64,000 nt of DNA from Limanda limanda. Taxonomy: Eukaryota > Chordata > Actinopteri > Pleuronectiformes > Pleuronectidae. Positions 49,160 through 59,795 of this stretch are shown piece by piece. Below the pieces are notes generated by a model. It was not told the origin of the DNA, made no database searches, and worked only from the letters and a program-made list of their open reading frames with translations. The stretch covers positions 18,960,199-19,024,198 of the forward strand of contig NC_083654.1 of NCBI RefSeq assembly GCF_963576545.1, written 5' to 3'. Positions within the stretch are counted from its first letter, which is position 1. Each line of letters starts with the position of its first letter. The position numbers and the translations under genes were made by a program.

Positions 49160-49430
49160 ACAGATAGAGCTACAGAGTAACAAAGTGACAGATAGATAGG
49201 ATAGAGCGATAGAATGATAGCGTGATAGAAAGAGCAATAGAGTGATAGTTGAATGATAATGTGGTAGAGCGATAGACATACGAAGTGACAGAGCAACACA
49301 GGGACAGAAACAGTAGATTAGATAGACCAACAGAATGATAATAATAGAGCGATAGAGCTTGAGAGATGGATAGAGATAGGAACATAGAGAGATAAAGAAA
49401 GATAGCTAGATGGATAGAACGATAGATCTG
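49160..49430. repeat. degenerate GATA-type repeat
   Basis: Repeated GATAGA/GATAGAGC/AATGATAG words over about 270 bases; an old, decayed tetranucleotide array. Confidence 0.7.
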
Positions 49431-50591
49431 GGGAAGTTGGTAAATGAAACTTAAAGACAAATTCTAAATTGTATCTAGAATGAATTTTGCAGCTCAACTT
49501 TGAACCGGCAAAATTAAAGAAGAATGCTTAAAACGAACTGGCAACTGAGCAGAACTCGAAGAATCGACTGGTATTTAAACACTGAGATACTTTATCCACG
49601 TTTCTAGTCAAGTTTTAAAGGTTAAAGTTGTTCATTTGTATTTGGGTGAATGAACTTTTAAACTAGAGCAGTGAAATTTTCCTTTATCCTCAAGCTTCCC
49701 CTCTTTTAGCTTCTTGTAAATCTCCTTCCTTCTGCCCATTTGACTTTTATGCCAAGTTTTGAAATAACCTGGCAACAAAAACAAGAAACACTACGATGGG
49801 GAAACCACAGCTGTAAACTCATGTTCCTCCTCATGTTGATTTGTGTTTTAGTTACGTCTACCAAAAGAAAAAACCTCTGAGTCATAAATGGAGTCGTCAA
49901 TTCATTCAAGAATCGATTGGGATATTATGAGTAAAGGGAATTTCACTATCAAACTGAAACATGTATTTTCCAGAAAAACACCAAACCTGATCTCTAAATC
50001 TGAAGTTATTTACTGAGTAAGAAGTGTTGTTGTTGTGTAACTGTCTCCCTCTAGACGTTGGAGTCAAGCATTACAGTAAGAACATTAAAAGGAGATGTAT
50101 CATGATCAGGTTCAGTTCCATGCAGAGACCTTCAGGTCCAGATGCTGAAAGCTTTTAACAGCCACATGTTAAAATCCGTTTTCAGGTTAACCTCTTGAAT
50201 TAGGCCTCAAACAGGATGAAACATGGAATCTTACAACAAACTGAAAATTACTAGATAAATAAGATAAATGCAACACTTATTGCATCGCTCATCTTGTAAA
50301 TGTGGGACATCGTAAATAACACGAAACAGTAATAAAGCATCACACTCTTAACAATAACCCTAGATGCACAATGTAATTATGGCCGAGAGCAAAGACATGG
50401 AGATTAAACAGCGATTCGTTTTTTATTATCACATTTAATTAACAGTCCAAGAGGCGTCATGATGCTTCAGTGGTCATTTGTGTAATTAGCATAATTTACA
50501 TTTCATCCACTTAGCTCATGAAAATATAAAAAAAAAACATAAAAAATGGAATATTGTACACTGAAAAATTGTTCTGCACAAAGTTAACTAC

Positions 50592-50597
50592 TTTATT
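50592..50597 (-). terminator. candidate poly(A) signal of rbm43-like gene
   Basis: AATAAA on the - strand, about 310 bases after the stop codon at 50,905; overlapping AATAAATAAAG context. Confidence 0.45.
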
Positions 50598-50904
50598 TAT
50601 TCAGAGAGAACTGGCTGGTTTGAATTCCAACCAATAAAGATACTGTATATTGATGTGCTGTGTATATCCACAGGTAAAAGAAGAGCTTTAAACCACACTT
50701 ACTACTCAGGTATTGACATTTCTGTCCAACCCCTTCTGATCAGTGTAGGTTCAGGGCATAAAGCAGAACAGTCAGGAATGTTGTGTGAGTTGAGTGCATT
50801 TTGGTCTAAATTCAACATTCTTATCAAAAACATTTAGTTAAATCCATTGATGTGCATTTAACTCTGGGACATTTTGAGAAAAATGTTCATTAACATCAGA
50901 TTCC

Positions 50905-52236
50905 TCATTTCTTCTTTGTGTGTCTTTTGAGCCATAGAGCTATAGATTTTGTATTGAGGAGTGGCGGCTTGATTCCGGGAGGTTTGCTTTTTTTACTCGT
51001 CTCTCGAGCGACTTCAGGAGGTTTTTCTTCTCGTCCTTTCAAACGCGACGTGGAGGAGCTCCGTCTGCTTGAAGCTCCGCTCGGAGGACGAGCTCCAGCC
51101 GCCCTCACGGGTTTGTCCCCTTCCTGTTTATCATCCCGGTAATTCGAGGGAGAGTAACCTGCAGCTCCAGCAGGAGAAGAATAACCGCTGCCGCTTGTAT
51201 CTGTGCTCTGTCTCTTGACTGGCGGCAGGGAGCCGCTCCTCCTCACGGAGCTTCTGTCCAGCGTCCTCCCTGCTCGTCCCGACTGCTCCACCGACCCCCC
51301 CAGCAGCTTCTGCTTCACCTGGAAGCTCCTGGTGGACGACCCGATGAGGTGGAGTCTGTCGTTCCTCTCACACACGAGCACGGAATCTACAACGTTATAG
51401 TTTCGGCGAATCTTATCCAAGAAAGCCTTGCCTTCCCGATCCATGTCCCTCAGAAGAACTTCCTGCGTGCGCAGTGATTGGCTGAGATCAGTGAAGATGC
51501 TCTGCAGTTTACCGCCGGCCATACTCGCATTCCTCCCCAGTAAAGTGATCTCGACGCCATAAGAAACTTGCTTCACGCTCATTTTAACCTTGTGATTCTC
51601 CAGGATCATGTCAAAGTCTTTATTCCTGAACTGCTCTGCGTACCTGAACACATCGTAGTCAACGAGGAGCACCTCACTGCTGGGCCTGAACGCCTCATAC
51701 TCCCTGGCTCCTGTAGAGACAGCAGCTCTGTGTGGTGAAGAGATCTGATGAGTGTGGGACGGGTCTGACACCCTGGGTGCAGATGTGTGGGGTGAGGACA
51801 GGTCTGACACCCTGGATGCAGATGTGGGGGGTGAGGACAGGTCTGACACCCTGGATGCAGAGGTGGGGGGTGAGGACAGGTCTGACACCCTGGATGCAGA
51901 GGTGGGGGGGGAGGACGGACGAGCGTGCAGTGGCCTTTCCCTGGATCCTAACCTGCCTCTGTCGCCAGCCGATTTTGGGCGGACATCCGGGTCGTTTCTG
52001 GAAACGGCTCCAGAGGAGAAGGACGAGGACGGGCGCGGGGGGGCCTCGGTCTGGTTCTGTCGGAGTTGCTCCAATCGGACCTTCACAGCTTTGAGCTTCA
52101 CAAACGAACCCTTGACACGAACCCGGTCTCTGCTCAGATCTGTCACCTGAAAGTCGTGGGACCGGAGGAGCTCTCGCACCTTCGTGTCATCTCGGAATTC
52201 ACCCAGATGTACGGTCGCCTCCACGGGGAAATCCAT
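50905..52236 (-). CDS. RBM43-like protein, main coding exon
   Basis: 443 codons in one exon after a clean acceptor (TTCTCTCCTCAG, immediately before ATG). Residues 1-57 match the region after the RRM in RBM43 (KVRELLRSHDFQVTD, VKGSFVKLKAVKVRLEQL). Residues 108-160 are a Ser/Pro linker of 13-residue repeats. Residues 187-312 match the C-terminal KH-like half of RBM43 (EVLLVDYDVFRYAEQF, then LHLIGSSTRSFQVKQKLLG). Residues 313-443 are a Ser/Arg/Lys-rich tail ending KRHTKKK. RBM43 relatives are linked to RNA binding and to the NMI/IFI35-type interferon-response group; the function here is inferred. No RRM is found upstream. The start could be earlier if an unrecognised exon joins, but the two upstream exon-like segments have in-frame stops. 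Confidence 0.82.
   Translation of the reverse strand: MDFPVEATVHLGEFRDDTKVRELLRSHDFQVTDLSRDRVRVKGSFVKLKAVKVRLEQLRQNQTEAPPRPSSSFSSGAVSRNDPDVRPKSAGDRGRLGSRERPLHARPSSPPTSASRVSDLSSPPTSASRVSDLSSPPTSASRVSDLSSPHTSAPRVSDPSHTHQISSPHRAAVSTGAREYEAFRPSSEVLLVDYDVFRYAEQFRNKDFDMILENHKVKMSVKQVSYGVEITLLGRNASMAGGKLQSIFTDLSQSLRTQEVLLRDMDREGKAFLDKIRRNYNVVDSVLVCERNDRLHLIGSSTRSFQVKQKLLGGSVEQSGRAGRTLDRSSVRRSGSLPPVKRQSTDTSGSGYSSPAGAAGYSPSNYRDDKQEGDKPVRAAGARPPSGASSRRSSSTSRLKGREEKPPEVARETSKKSKPPGIKPPLLNTKSIALWLKRHTKKK
51757..51912. repeat. 39-bp coding minisatellite
   Basis: Four copies of a 39-base unit inside the rbm43-like exon, coding SSPPTSASRVSDL with the fourth copy diverged (SSPHTSAPRVSDP). Unit starts near 51,757, 51,796, 51,835 and 51,874. 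Length is a multiple of three, so copy changes keep the frame. Confidence 0.9.
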
Positions 52237-52331
52237 CTGAGGAGAGAAGAGACACTGAAGGAACGGGTCCAAGTGAATAATCAACCTGATGAGGTTGATG
52301 GTGATGAATGTGTGATGATGTGTTTGATTAC

Positions 52332-52377
52332 CTCTGGAAAATCTGCGTCACTTTAATGTTTCGGCTGTTTCTTCCAA
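52332..52377 (-). other. candidate upstream exon of rbm43-like gene
   Basis: A 46-base segment between acceptor TTTCTTCAG and donor GTAATC. Joined to the main exon it gives an in-frame TAA eight codons before the ATG, so it would be 5' UTR and would support the ATG at 52,234-52,236. Confidence 0.5.
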
Positions 52378-52847
52378 CTGAAGAAAGAGACATGATTCAT
52401 CAAACATCAAGAAAACGCATCATGGCGGCGACTATACTTGAGATGTTCAGGTTTCTTTTTGATACAACGAGAGGAAGTGGAGAAATGGCGTCCATCTCTA
52501 ACCCATCTCTCCATTTATCTCCTTTTTCTCTATCTCTCCATCTAACTGTCCTTTCTCTCAAACTCTATCCATCTATCTATCCATCCAATGAGATTGCTTT
52601 AACAATTGACAGTATTTACCATCCTTATGTCTGAATGCGAAACAGTCGTATTAATGTTGTTGCATTACAGGGGGCGATAACAGATCCCTCACTTTAAGGT
52701 TAATACACTTTAAATGAGACGTTACTTTAGTTTGCAGATTGAAACTTCACAGAAATAAACATAGAAGTTATAATCCACGACCACATTTCCCCATGTCTCC
52801 GTCCTGTCTGACAGTCTGATGTGTGGACGCTGTGCTCGGTGACTCAC

Positions 52848-52938
52848 CCTCCTCCTCAGAGATGAAGACGAGAGAACGTCACCTTCGTCCCCTTCTCCTC
52901 TTCTTCACCTCGTGCATGACACGTGTGGAATCTCCGGG
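52848..52938 (-). other. candidate 5' UTR exon of rbm43-like gene
   Basis: A 91-base segment between TCTGTTTGCAG and GTGAGT; all three frames have stops, so non-coding if used. It carries a short upstream frame starting MHEVKKRRRG. The transcription start would then be near 53.3 kb. Confidence 0.45.
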
Positions 52939-53173
52939 CTGCAAACAGAAAGAGAAAGTGACGCTTTGTGGAAATCGTGGCTCTCGGGGAAAATACTGTA
53001 TATGATATAAATGAGCATATATATTATTATATATTACATATTATATGCTTCCCATACTTTGGATTCCCCTGCTGTCCTCCTGGAGTTTCAATTTCCCAAA
53101 CTGTAATTGTTTTTTTTAATTATGTACTTACACATTTGTCGGTTGACAGACACACACAAGCAAACAACAGAGG

Positions 53174-53178
<5 letters not shown>

Positions 53179-53265
<87 letters not shown>
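53179..53265. repeat. (GA)n microsatellite
   Basis: About 43 uninterrupted GA units. Confidence 0.97.
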
Positions 53266-53268
<3 letters not shown>

Positions 53269-53631
53269 GGGGGGGGGGGCTATACGCTTGCGTAGGTCAG
53301 TCACTTGTTAATCATCATTTCCGGTCAGCCCGCGAATCTGCTACTTTGTATCTGTTCAGTGTGTAGAGGCTTGGCGGGAAATGATATCTATATATACATA
53401 TCCGGTATATATACCCCCCCCCCCCCCCCCCCACGAAAACAAAACTCATCGGATCTCCACGAGTTACACAACTCACACAAATCGATGTTCAAAAAAGCGA
53501 CTAGTTTCCATGACAACAACTTTCTAAAAAAGCAGCAAATTTGAGAATTAACACGTCGATGTTTGTTTTGAACGGTCACACGGACACACGCTTCACAAAC
53601 GTGACACACACACACACACACTGGAGGTACA

Positions 53632-53633
<2 letters not shown>

Positions 53634-53688
<55 letters not shown>
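53634..53688. repeat. (GT)n microsatellite
   Basis: About 27 GT units, preceded by a (CA)n block at 53,603-53,622. Confidence 0.96.
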
Positions 53689-53689
<1 letters not shown>

Positions 53690-54412
53690 TTCTATTCACT
53701 TACTTCACTTGTTCACTTCAGGACAGTGTCTCGCTGCAGGGCTGGTCAAAGTGAAAGTAACATGGTGACAACGTCACATCCGCTTTGTGGTCACTATTCA
53801 ATCCTCAATATAATAACACGAAGTCAGTCAAGATGTAAATTAATATCAGTAATGATGATAAAATAATGTAAGTGGAAACACCTTCAATATTTATTAAAAA
53901 AAAAACGAATGACCCAGTGGAGTTCATACCTGGCCTTTGTACATGTGGTACAACAGCGCCCCCATGTGGATCTAAACCAGTATCAGACTATTTGAAAATA
54001 TTGCTGTGAGAAGATTGTGCAGGTGTGTTGTGCACAGAAGGGTTCCGCATTCCAACATGAAACCATCCCAGTAGAGAACTGGTTCCACACGTTTATCATA
54101 GGCTGGATATTATCTGACTGTAAATCTACAACATTATAACTTCACAACACTTTGTCAGGATCGTTGATAACGTTAGATTACTGCACATCTACAACTAACC
54201 TCCACTACAAGGTTTGTGGAAAGTGTTGTTTATGACCTAGAAATCCTCCGGTAACATAATATGAAAGCTGTTCTATCACCACAAACTATTGCTTTGATGC
54301 AAAAACAAGTTACTGCAGCAAATGAGGTCAGATATTTATTCAACAGATTTTCATGACAGAGTAAAAACAAATAAACACTCAAGCAACAAAAGGCAACAGT
54401 TATAAAACCTTG

Positions 54413-54418
54413 TTTTTA
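54413..54418 (-). terminator. candidate poly(A) signal of the unrecognised gene
   Basis: AATAAA on the - strand, about 155 bases after the TAA at 54,573-54,575. Confidence 0.45.
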
Positions 54419-54572
54419 TTGTAGAACAGTTTGTGGATTGTCTGGACACTTGAATCATTTCAAATAAATCCTGCACAGATTTGATTTCAGTAATTGTAAC
54501 ATCTCAACACTCTTTGTGTCACATTAGCTCTTCACTCAGCGTTTCTCTGGAGCCTCTTGTGCATTTGCTCAT

Positions 54573-57500
54573 TTAAAGCAAATGAAACTGCAGGTTTGAT
54601 CTCAGCAGTGAAAGTACAGATTCACAGCATGTTATATAATATGTGACATCATGTAACTGTGTCCTAAAGAGAGTCGTCCACAGGATGACCAGCCGCAGCT
54701 CTGGAGACTTCTGTGTTTCACTTCCTGTGCAAAAAATAGAAGAGAAAATGTTCAGTTATTTATAATTTTTGCTAATACACTAGTTTTAGCTCTTGTGTGA
54801 CATCAGATATTTAACTGAAACTCACTAACAATGTTTCCCTCAGCACTGACCTTGTGTTTCCTGCACCTCAGAGTCCAGAGAGCACTGATAACGCTGAGTC
54901 ACCATCTTCTGTAGAGAATCCAGAAGGTCCTGAAAACCTGACAGGAGCAAGAGAAATTTACAGTTCAGAGGCTGCTGTACAAGTTCAGGATGACAGAGGA
55001 ACATTTCTGACGGAAGCAGTTTGTTGTAATGAAGTCACCGAGAGGTGGGATGATACCGATACTTTCCCACAGTACAGAATGGACAGAGTGTCTGAGGTTT
55101 ACCTATAACCCCGCCATGGAGAGACACAGCAGGGCCTCAAACGGCCTCATGTCTCTCTAGCAGACACAATAGGAAAGAACAGAGCCACTGCAGGCTGGGT
55201 CTCGCTGGAAAACGTCTGCACAGGAGCTACTGATTCACTTCAACACGCTGAGAGATGAGCAGCTAATAACCCTGAGACTATGAGATTGTAGATCTGTTCC
55301 TGTTTACAATTTCAGAACTGCTCTTAGCTGTTAATCATGTTTATTACTGCAGTAGTTCCTTTACTGTTAAAGCTTCGTTTCCCCATTTCTGATACTTGGC
55401 ATATTCACAAAACACAAACCTGGATTTTTCAGTTCAGTCAAACTCCGACATGAGGACCAGACGTCAGTCAGGAGGTCGGGGGAGAATACGGCCTGGCTTC
55501 ATTTCTGTTAAAACAACAGTTTACTTTGTTTAGTCCGAACATTCTAGTTAAATTAAAAAAGGTCAGTTTGTATTATGGGCAATTCAGGAAGTTTATCACA
55601 CAGACTGAAGGTAATCCGTTTATAGATCTTAGAATCCTCCCAGATTAATTATCATTTGTGCAACTTTCTTTAAAAGAAAGCACAAGATATTTATTCATAT
55701 ATAAAAACACAGATTGAAATACATATCAATAACAGGAGAATGTCTTCCACACATTTTTGAACTTGTTTTCACAAAAATCCTTCAAAAAAAAGGCACAATT
55801 AACCCTTTACTGTTTGATGATGTTTTCAACAAAACACTTCGAGTCATAATAACTAATTGTACAGAGTGGACAGAGTGTCTGAGGTTTACCTATAACCCCG
55901 CCATGGAGAAGCACAGCAGGGCCTCAAACGGCCTCATGTCTCTCTAGCAGACACAATAGGAAAGAACAGAGCCACTGCAGGCTGGGTCTCGCTGGAAAAG
56001 GTCTGCACAGGAGCTACTGGTCTATTATTTCAACACGTGGAGAGATGAACATCTAATAACCCTGAGATTGTCGATTAAAGCAGTAGTTCCTTCACTGTTA
56101 AAGCTGTTTATCCCATTTTCGCAAAACACCAACCTGGATTTTTCAGTTCAGTCAAACTCCAACATGAGGACCAGACGTCAGTCAGGAGGTCGGGGTAGAA
56201 CACGGCCTGGATTCATTTCTGTTAAAACAACAGTTTACTTAGTTTAGTCCAGACATTCAAGTTTGATTAAAACGGTCACAACTTGCTATATGTGCGATTC
56301 AGGAAGTTTATCACACAAGCTGAAGGTCTCTTCACAAACAGAATCCATTTATAGAGATTAGATCAGGTTAATTATCGTTCGCAACTTTCGTAGAAGAAAG
56401 CACAAGATATTTATTCATTTATAAACAGATTGAAATACAAAATTATATCAAAAAAATGTTTTCTATTAAATTTTGAACTTGTTTTAGCAAAACTCCTTTC
56501 ATGGCCCAATTAACCCTTTACTGTTTTCAATAAAAAACACAAAGTGGACTCATAATAACTAATTGTACAGAGTGGACAGAGTGTCTGAGGTTTACCTATA
56601 ACCCCGCCATGGAGAAACACAGCAGGGCCTCAAACGGCCTCATGTCTCTCTAGCAGACACAATAGGAAAGAACAGAGCCACTGCAGGCTGGGTCTCGCTG
56701 GAAAAGGTCTGCACAGGAGCTACTGGTCTATTACTTCAACACGTGGAGAGATAAGCAGCTAATAACCTGAGACTATGAGATTGTGATTTGTTCCTGTTTA
56801 CAATTTCAGAACTGCTCTCAGCTGTTAAACATGTTTATTACGGGGTAGTTGACAGAAAGTAGTTCCTTTACTGTTAAAGCTGTTTATCCCATTTCTGATA
56901 CTCGTCATGTTCACAAAACACTAACCTGGATTTTTCAGTTCAGTCAAACTCCGACATGAGAACCAGACGTCAGTCAGGAGGTCGAGGTAGAACACGGCCT
57001 GGATTCATTTCTGCACTTCTGTAAAACAGTTGACTTTGTTTAGTTCAAACATTTTAGTTAAACTTAAGTCAGTTTGTTATTTGCCATTCAGGAAGTTTAT
57101 CACACAAGCTGAAGGTCTCTTCACAAGCAGAATCCGTTTCTAGATATTAGATCAGGTTAATTATAATAACAGTGTCTGAGATTTACCTATAACCCCGCCA
57201 TGGAGAAACACAGCAGGGCCTCAAACGGCCTCATGTCTCTCTAGCAGACACAATAGGAAAGAACAGAGCCACTGCAGGCTGGGTCTCGCTGGAAAAGGTC
57301 TGCACGTTTAACACAAAACTACTTAACTACACAAAAACCTACAGGAAGTGAACAATCAATAACCTACAGAGAAATCCTCCGATTAGGATCAAACAATATA
57401 GACAACTCCCATACAAAAATGTGCAGTCACACATTTATAAGTCTGATACTACTACACAGAATATATTGTTTACAATGTTCATACTTATATATATTTTTTA

Positions 57501-59141
57501 AATTGTGTATCTTGTATTTAACTTTTAACTTTTTGCTGCAGTGTATTTCCCAGAAAACGACAAATACATTTTACAAATCAAATGTTTACGCTCTGCATAA
57601 GCAACTTATCAGAATTGTGTTATATTGCTATCGATGAGGATCAAATTGATGAAGTTGTTTTCCTAATTTGCACGTGTTGAGCTCTCTAGGCCACTGTACA
57701 TTACAGAGATCCAGTCTGAGAAACTTATAAACCTTACATCCTTAAATCCAAGACAACCTTTGCACAAAGTTTGGAGAAATTCCCTCAAGGCGTCAGAGGA
57801 ATCACATTCGGCAGGTGTGTGTGTGTGTGTGTGGAGAGACTTACTGTCAGGGAGGAACTTGTGGCGAGGGCCAATCCAGATGAGTAGGTGATGGTCATGT
57901 GACTAGAAACAGAGTAAAGTGATTTTTATCAGCCTGATTAACTCTGATGAGGCCACAGAGGCATAACACCCAGGAAGCAGCGGAGATTCAGTCAGTGATA
58001 TGTCCACATTATAGAATTAAGATATGTGCTTGTAACCATCATTATCTCCACAAATAAGAGGAAAAGAGTGAATCTGTGCAATATAGTATATGGTGTGTCT
58101 GAATCATCCCACCTGCTGAGCGAGGGGATAGGCGCCAAATGCGAAGGGGTCGCTGCAAGGATGTGGTGACTGGGGCCGCTGGTTTGAAAAGAAAGGAGAT
58201 TAATTTGGTGTAGGTTCTTGTTGATGTTACAAACTGATGAGCAATACAAGAATAAAAAGAATGTAAAAAAAACAAGTACCTCAAAGTAAAAATGTGTACC
58301 ATAGCCAAAATGGCCACTAAATGCAAAATAGCAGGCTTCCTGTTTGCATTTATCAAATTGCACCTCCAGACTTTTGTTTGTCTGGTCATGATACACCTGT
58401 GTATAGATTTTTTTGAATATCGGTCAATGTGAACACGTTCCGGGGGTCTCCATTGAGCCATTTTGCGACGCCCATTAAAAATTCCTCCAGAATAAGTAAA
58501 TTGTCACTACTTTCTGCAATTTTAGGTAAGAATTTGAGCATGTTAAAGCCCTCAAAAAGCCAATTCATTTGCCTGAATAATAATGATACAAATTCCTCCA
58601 GAATACGTAAATTTTCACCACTTTCTAATTTACTGCAAACTTTTTAAACTTTTTGAGCATGTTAAAGCCCTCAAAAAGCCAATTCATTTGCCTGAATAAT
58701 AATAATAATAATACAAATTCCTCCAGAATACGAAAATTCTCACCACTTTCTAACTTTCTGCAAATTTTGGTAAGAATTTGAGCATGTTAAAGCCCTCAAA
58801 AAGCCAATTCATTTGCCTGAATAATAATACAAATTCCTCCAGAATCGGTAAATTTTCACCACTGTAACTCTCTGCAATTTTTGGTAATAATTTTAGCATG
58901 TTAAAGCTCTCAAAAAGCCAATTAATTTGTCTGAATAATAATAATAATACAAATTCCTCCAGAATACGTACATTTTCCCCAATTTCTAATTTACTGCAAA
59001 CTTTTGAAACTTTTTGAGCATGTTGACGCCCTCAAAAAGCCAATTCACTACAATCAGAATAATCCTTACAATTTCAATAATAAGATGGAGGTGGAGTCTC
59101 ACCTGTTCATCATTGAAACAGAAGCATCCCACTTGTTCAGT
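54573..59141 (-). CDS. unrecognised spliced gene, six coding-type exons
   Basis: I do not recognise the family. Six exons with good splice sites join in one open frame: 59,103-59,141 (TEQVGCFCFNDEQ); 58,280-58,396 (VYHDQTNKSLEVQFDKCKQE, then ACYFAFSGHFGYGTHFYFE); 58,113-58,178 (RPQSPHPCSDPFAFGAYPLA QQ); 57,845-57,902 (SHDHHLLIWIGPRHKFLPD); 54,851-54,937 (SFQDLLDSLQKMVTQRYQ, SLDSEVQETQ, helical); and 54,724 to the TAA at 54,573. This gives about 170 residues, aromatic- and Cys-rich, with no signal peptide. The problem is the start: the presumed first exon (ending 59,353) is open in this frame (VYPPLSRELLIVE) but has a TAA upstream and no ATG. A second frame through the first four exons starts with ATG ATG in exon 1 (MMNRCIMTRQTKVW...), includes a hydrophobic run and then ends at a TAG in the repeated segment at 57.2 kb. 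Amino-acid make-up favours the first frame. Confidence 0.42.
55071..57310. repeat. tandem segmental repeat, 0.6-0.8-kb units
   Basis: Three and a bit copies: about 55,071-55,859, 55,860-56,569, 56,570-57,163 and a partial copy 57,164-57,310. The most conserved block (about 150 bases, beginning GTGTCTGAGGTTTACCTATA) is nearly identical in all four. A second block with GTCAAACTCC(G/A)ACATGAG is present in three. On the - strand each full unit has two exon-like segments with conserved splice signals. The array lies in the 2.9-kb intron of the unrecognised gene. Confidence 0.88.
57816..57834. repeat. short (GT)n beside a donor site
   Basis: Nine GT units, i.e. CA repeats on the transcript strand, starting about 10 bases after the exon ending at 57,845. 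Confidence 0.85.
58477..59068. repeat. 115-bp tandem repeat, five copies
   Basis: Each copy starts AAATTCCTCCAGAATACGTA and includes GAGCATGTTAAAGCCCTCAA followed by CCAATTCATTTGCCTGAATA and a variable (AAT)n spacer. Copies begin near 58,477, 58,591, 58,715, 58,830 and 58,951. Fills most of the intron between the first two coding-type exons of the unrecognised gene. Confidence 0.9.
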
Positions 59142-59352
59142 CTGTAAACAAGAGAAACAAACAGTTAGAACCGGATCCAGCATGTTTGTGACACCGAGGC
59201 CACGTTTCATCTTTAAAACATTTAAAAATCCTTTTCACACAACAACTATCCTCCATCACGATGAATCACTTTCCTCCTGAAACATCTTAGAGAATCGGAA
59301 ACTTTATCTGCTTTGAATTCAAGTTAGATGGAAGAAGATTCACGAAACAAAC

Positions 59353-59445
59353 CTCAACGATCAGCAGCTCCCGGGAAAGTGGAGGATAGACCCGGATGTG
59401 ACGTATTTAAACACATAGGCCTGCAATACCGGAAGCTGCAATCTT
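59353..59445 (-). promoter_or_regulatory. promoter and first exon of the unrecognised gene
   Basis: On the - strand GCTTCCGGTATTGC, then ACGTCACATCCGG, within 40 bases: ETS-type CCGGAAG and CRE/ATF-like ACGTCA sites, no TATA box. This is typical of a small housekeeping or immune promoter. The exon would end CTGATCGTTGAG before GTTTGT. Confidence 0.45.
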
Positions 59446-59780
59446 AGGACCCTGTGGGTTTTGCGACACTGCCACCCAGTGTTAGTCAATTATAGCCTTT
59501 ATGGTAAAGTTATTTTTTGTCCTTTACTTTGAATAAATAAACAAATGAATAAATTCATAAATAAATGAATACATAAATTAGAACATTTAACTGAAAACAT
59601 GATATTTATTCGACACTTTTTGTTTTTAACAATATGTTTTGAACCGTTTCCATCATGGGCACAAAGACCATATTTAATTTTAAATACAAAAACCAAAACA
59701 TCTACATCTTTATTAAACCAGGGGCCTGAGGAACATGGTCCTGAAGCTGCAGCATCTGGTACTGCAGGAACACAAAGTGT

Positions 59781-59795
59781 CCAGCAGGGGGCAGG
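59781..59795 (+). promoter_or_regulatory. CTCF-like motif
   Basis: CCAGCAGGGGGCAGG closely follows the CTCF core. It lies just upstream of the unrecognised gene's promoter, where an insulator would make sense. Confidence 0.4.

Larger units (their letters stand above)
48342..50574. other. intergenic: myo1g 5' flank to rbm43-like 3' end
   Basis: The myo1g 5' UTR and promoter should lie in the first few hundred bases; no clear TATA box was seen. Contains a (GTGTGTGC)n block at 48.9 kb and a long, degenerate GATA-type repeat at 49.16-49.43 kb. The AT-rich stretch around 50.39-50.53 kb (many AATTA words) looks like unconstrained or enhancer-type sequence; nothing coding was recognised. Confidence 0.6.
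52949..54390. other. promoter side of rbm43-like gene and spacer
   Basis: Holds a long (GA)n, a (TATATA)-rich patch, a poly-C run (53,415-53,432) and a (GT)n. An ETS-like ACCGGAAATG on the - strand near 53,320 could belong to the rbm43-like promoter. No coding exon was recognised. Confidence 0.5.

Noticed and set aside
58477..59068. CRISPR-like impression of repeated 20-base words with spacers
   Set aside because: Copies are whole 115-bp tandem units with simple AAT spacers in a vertebrate intron; not direct repeats with unique spacers.
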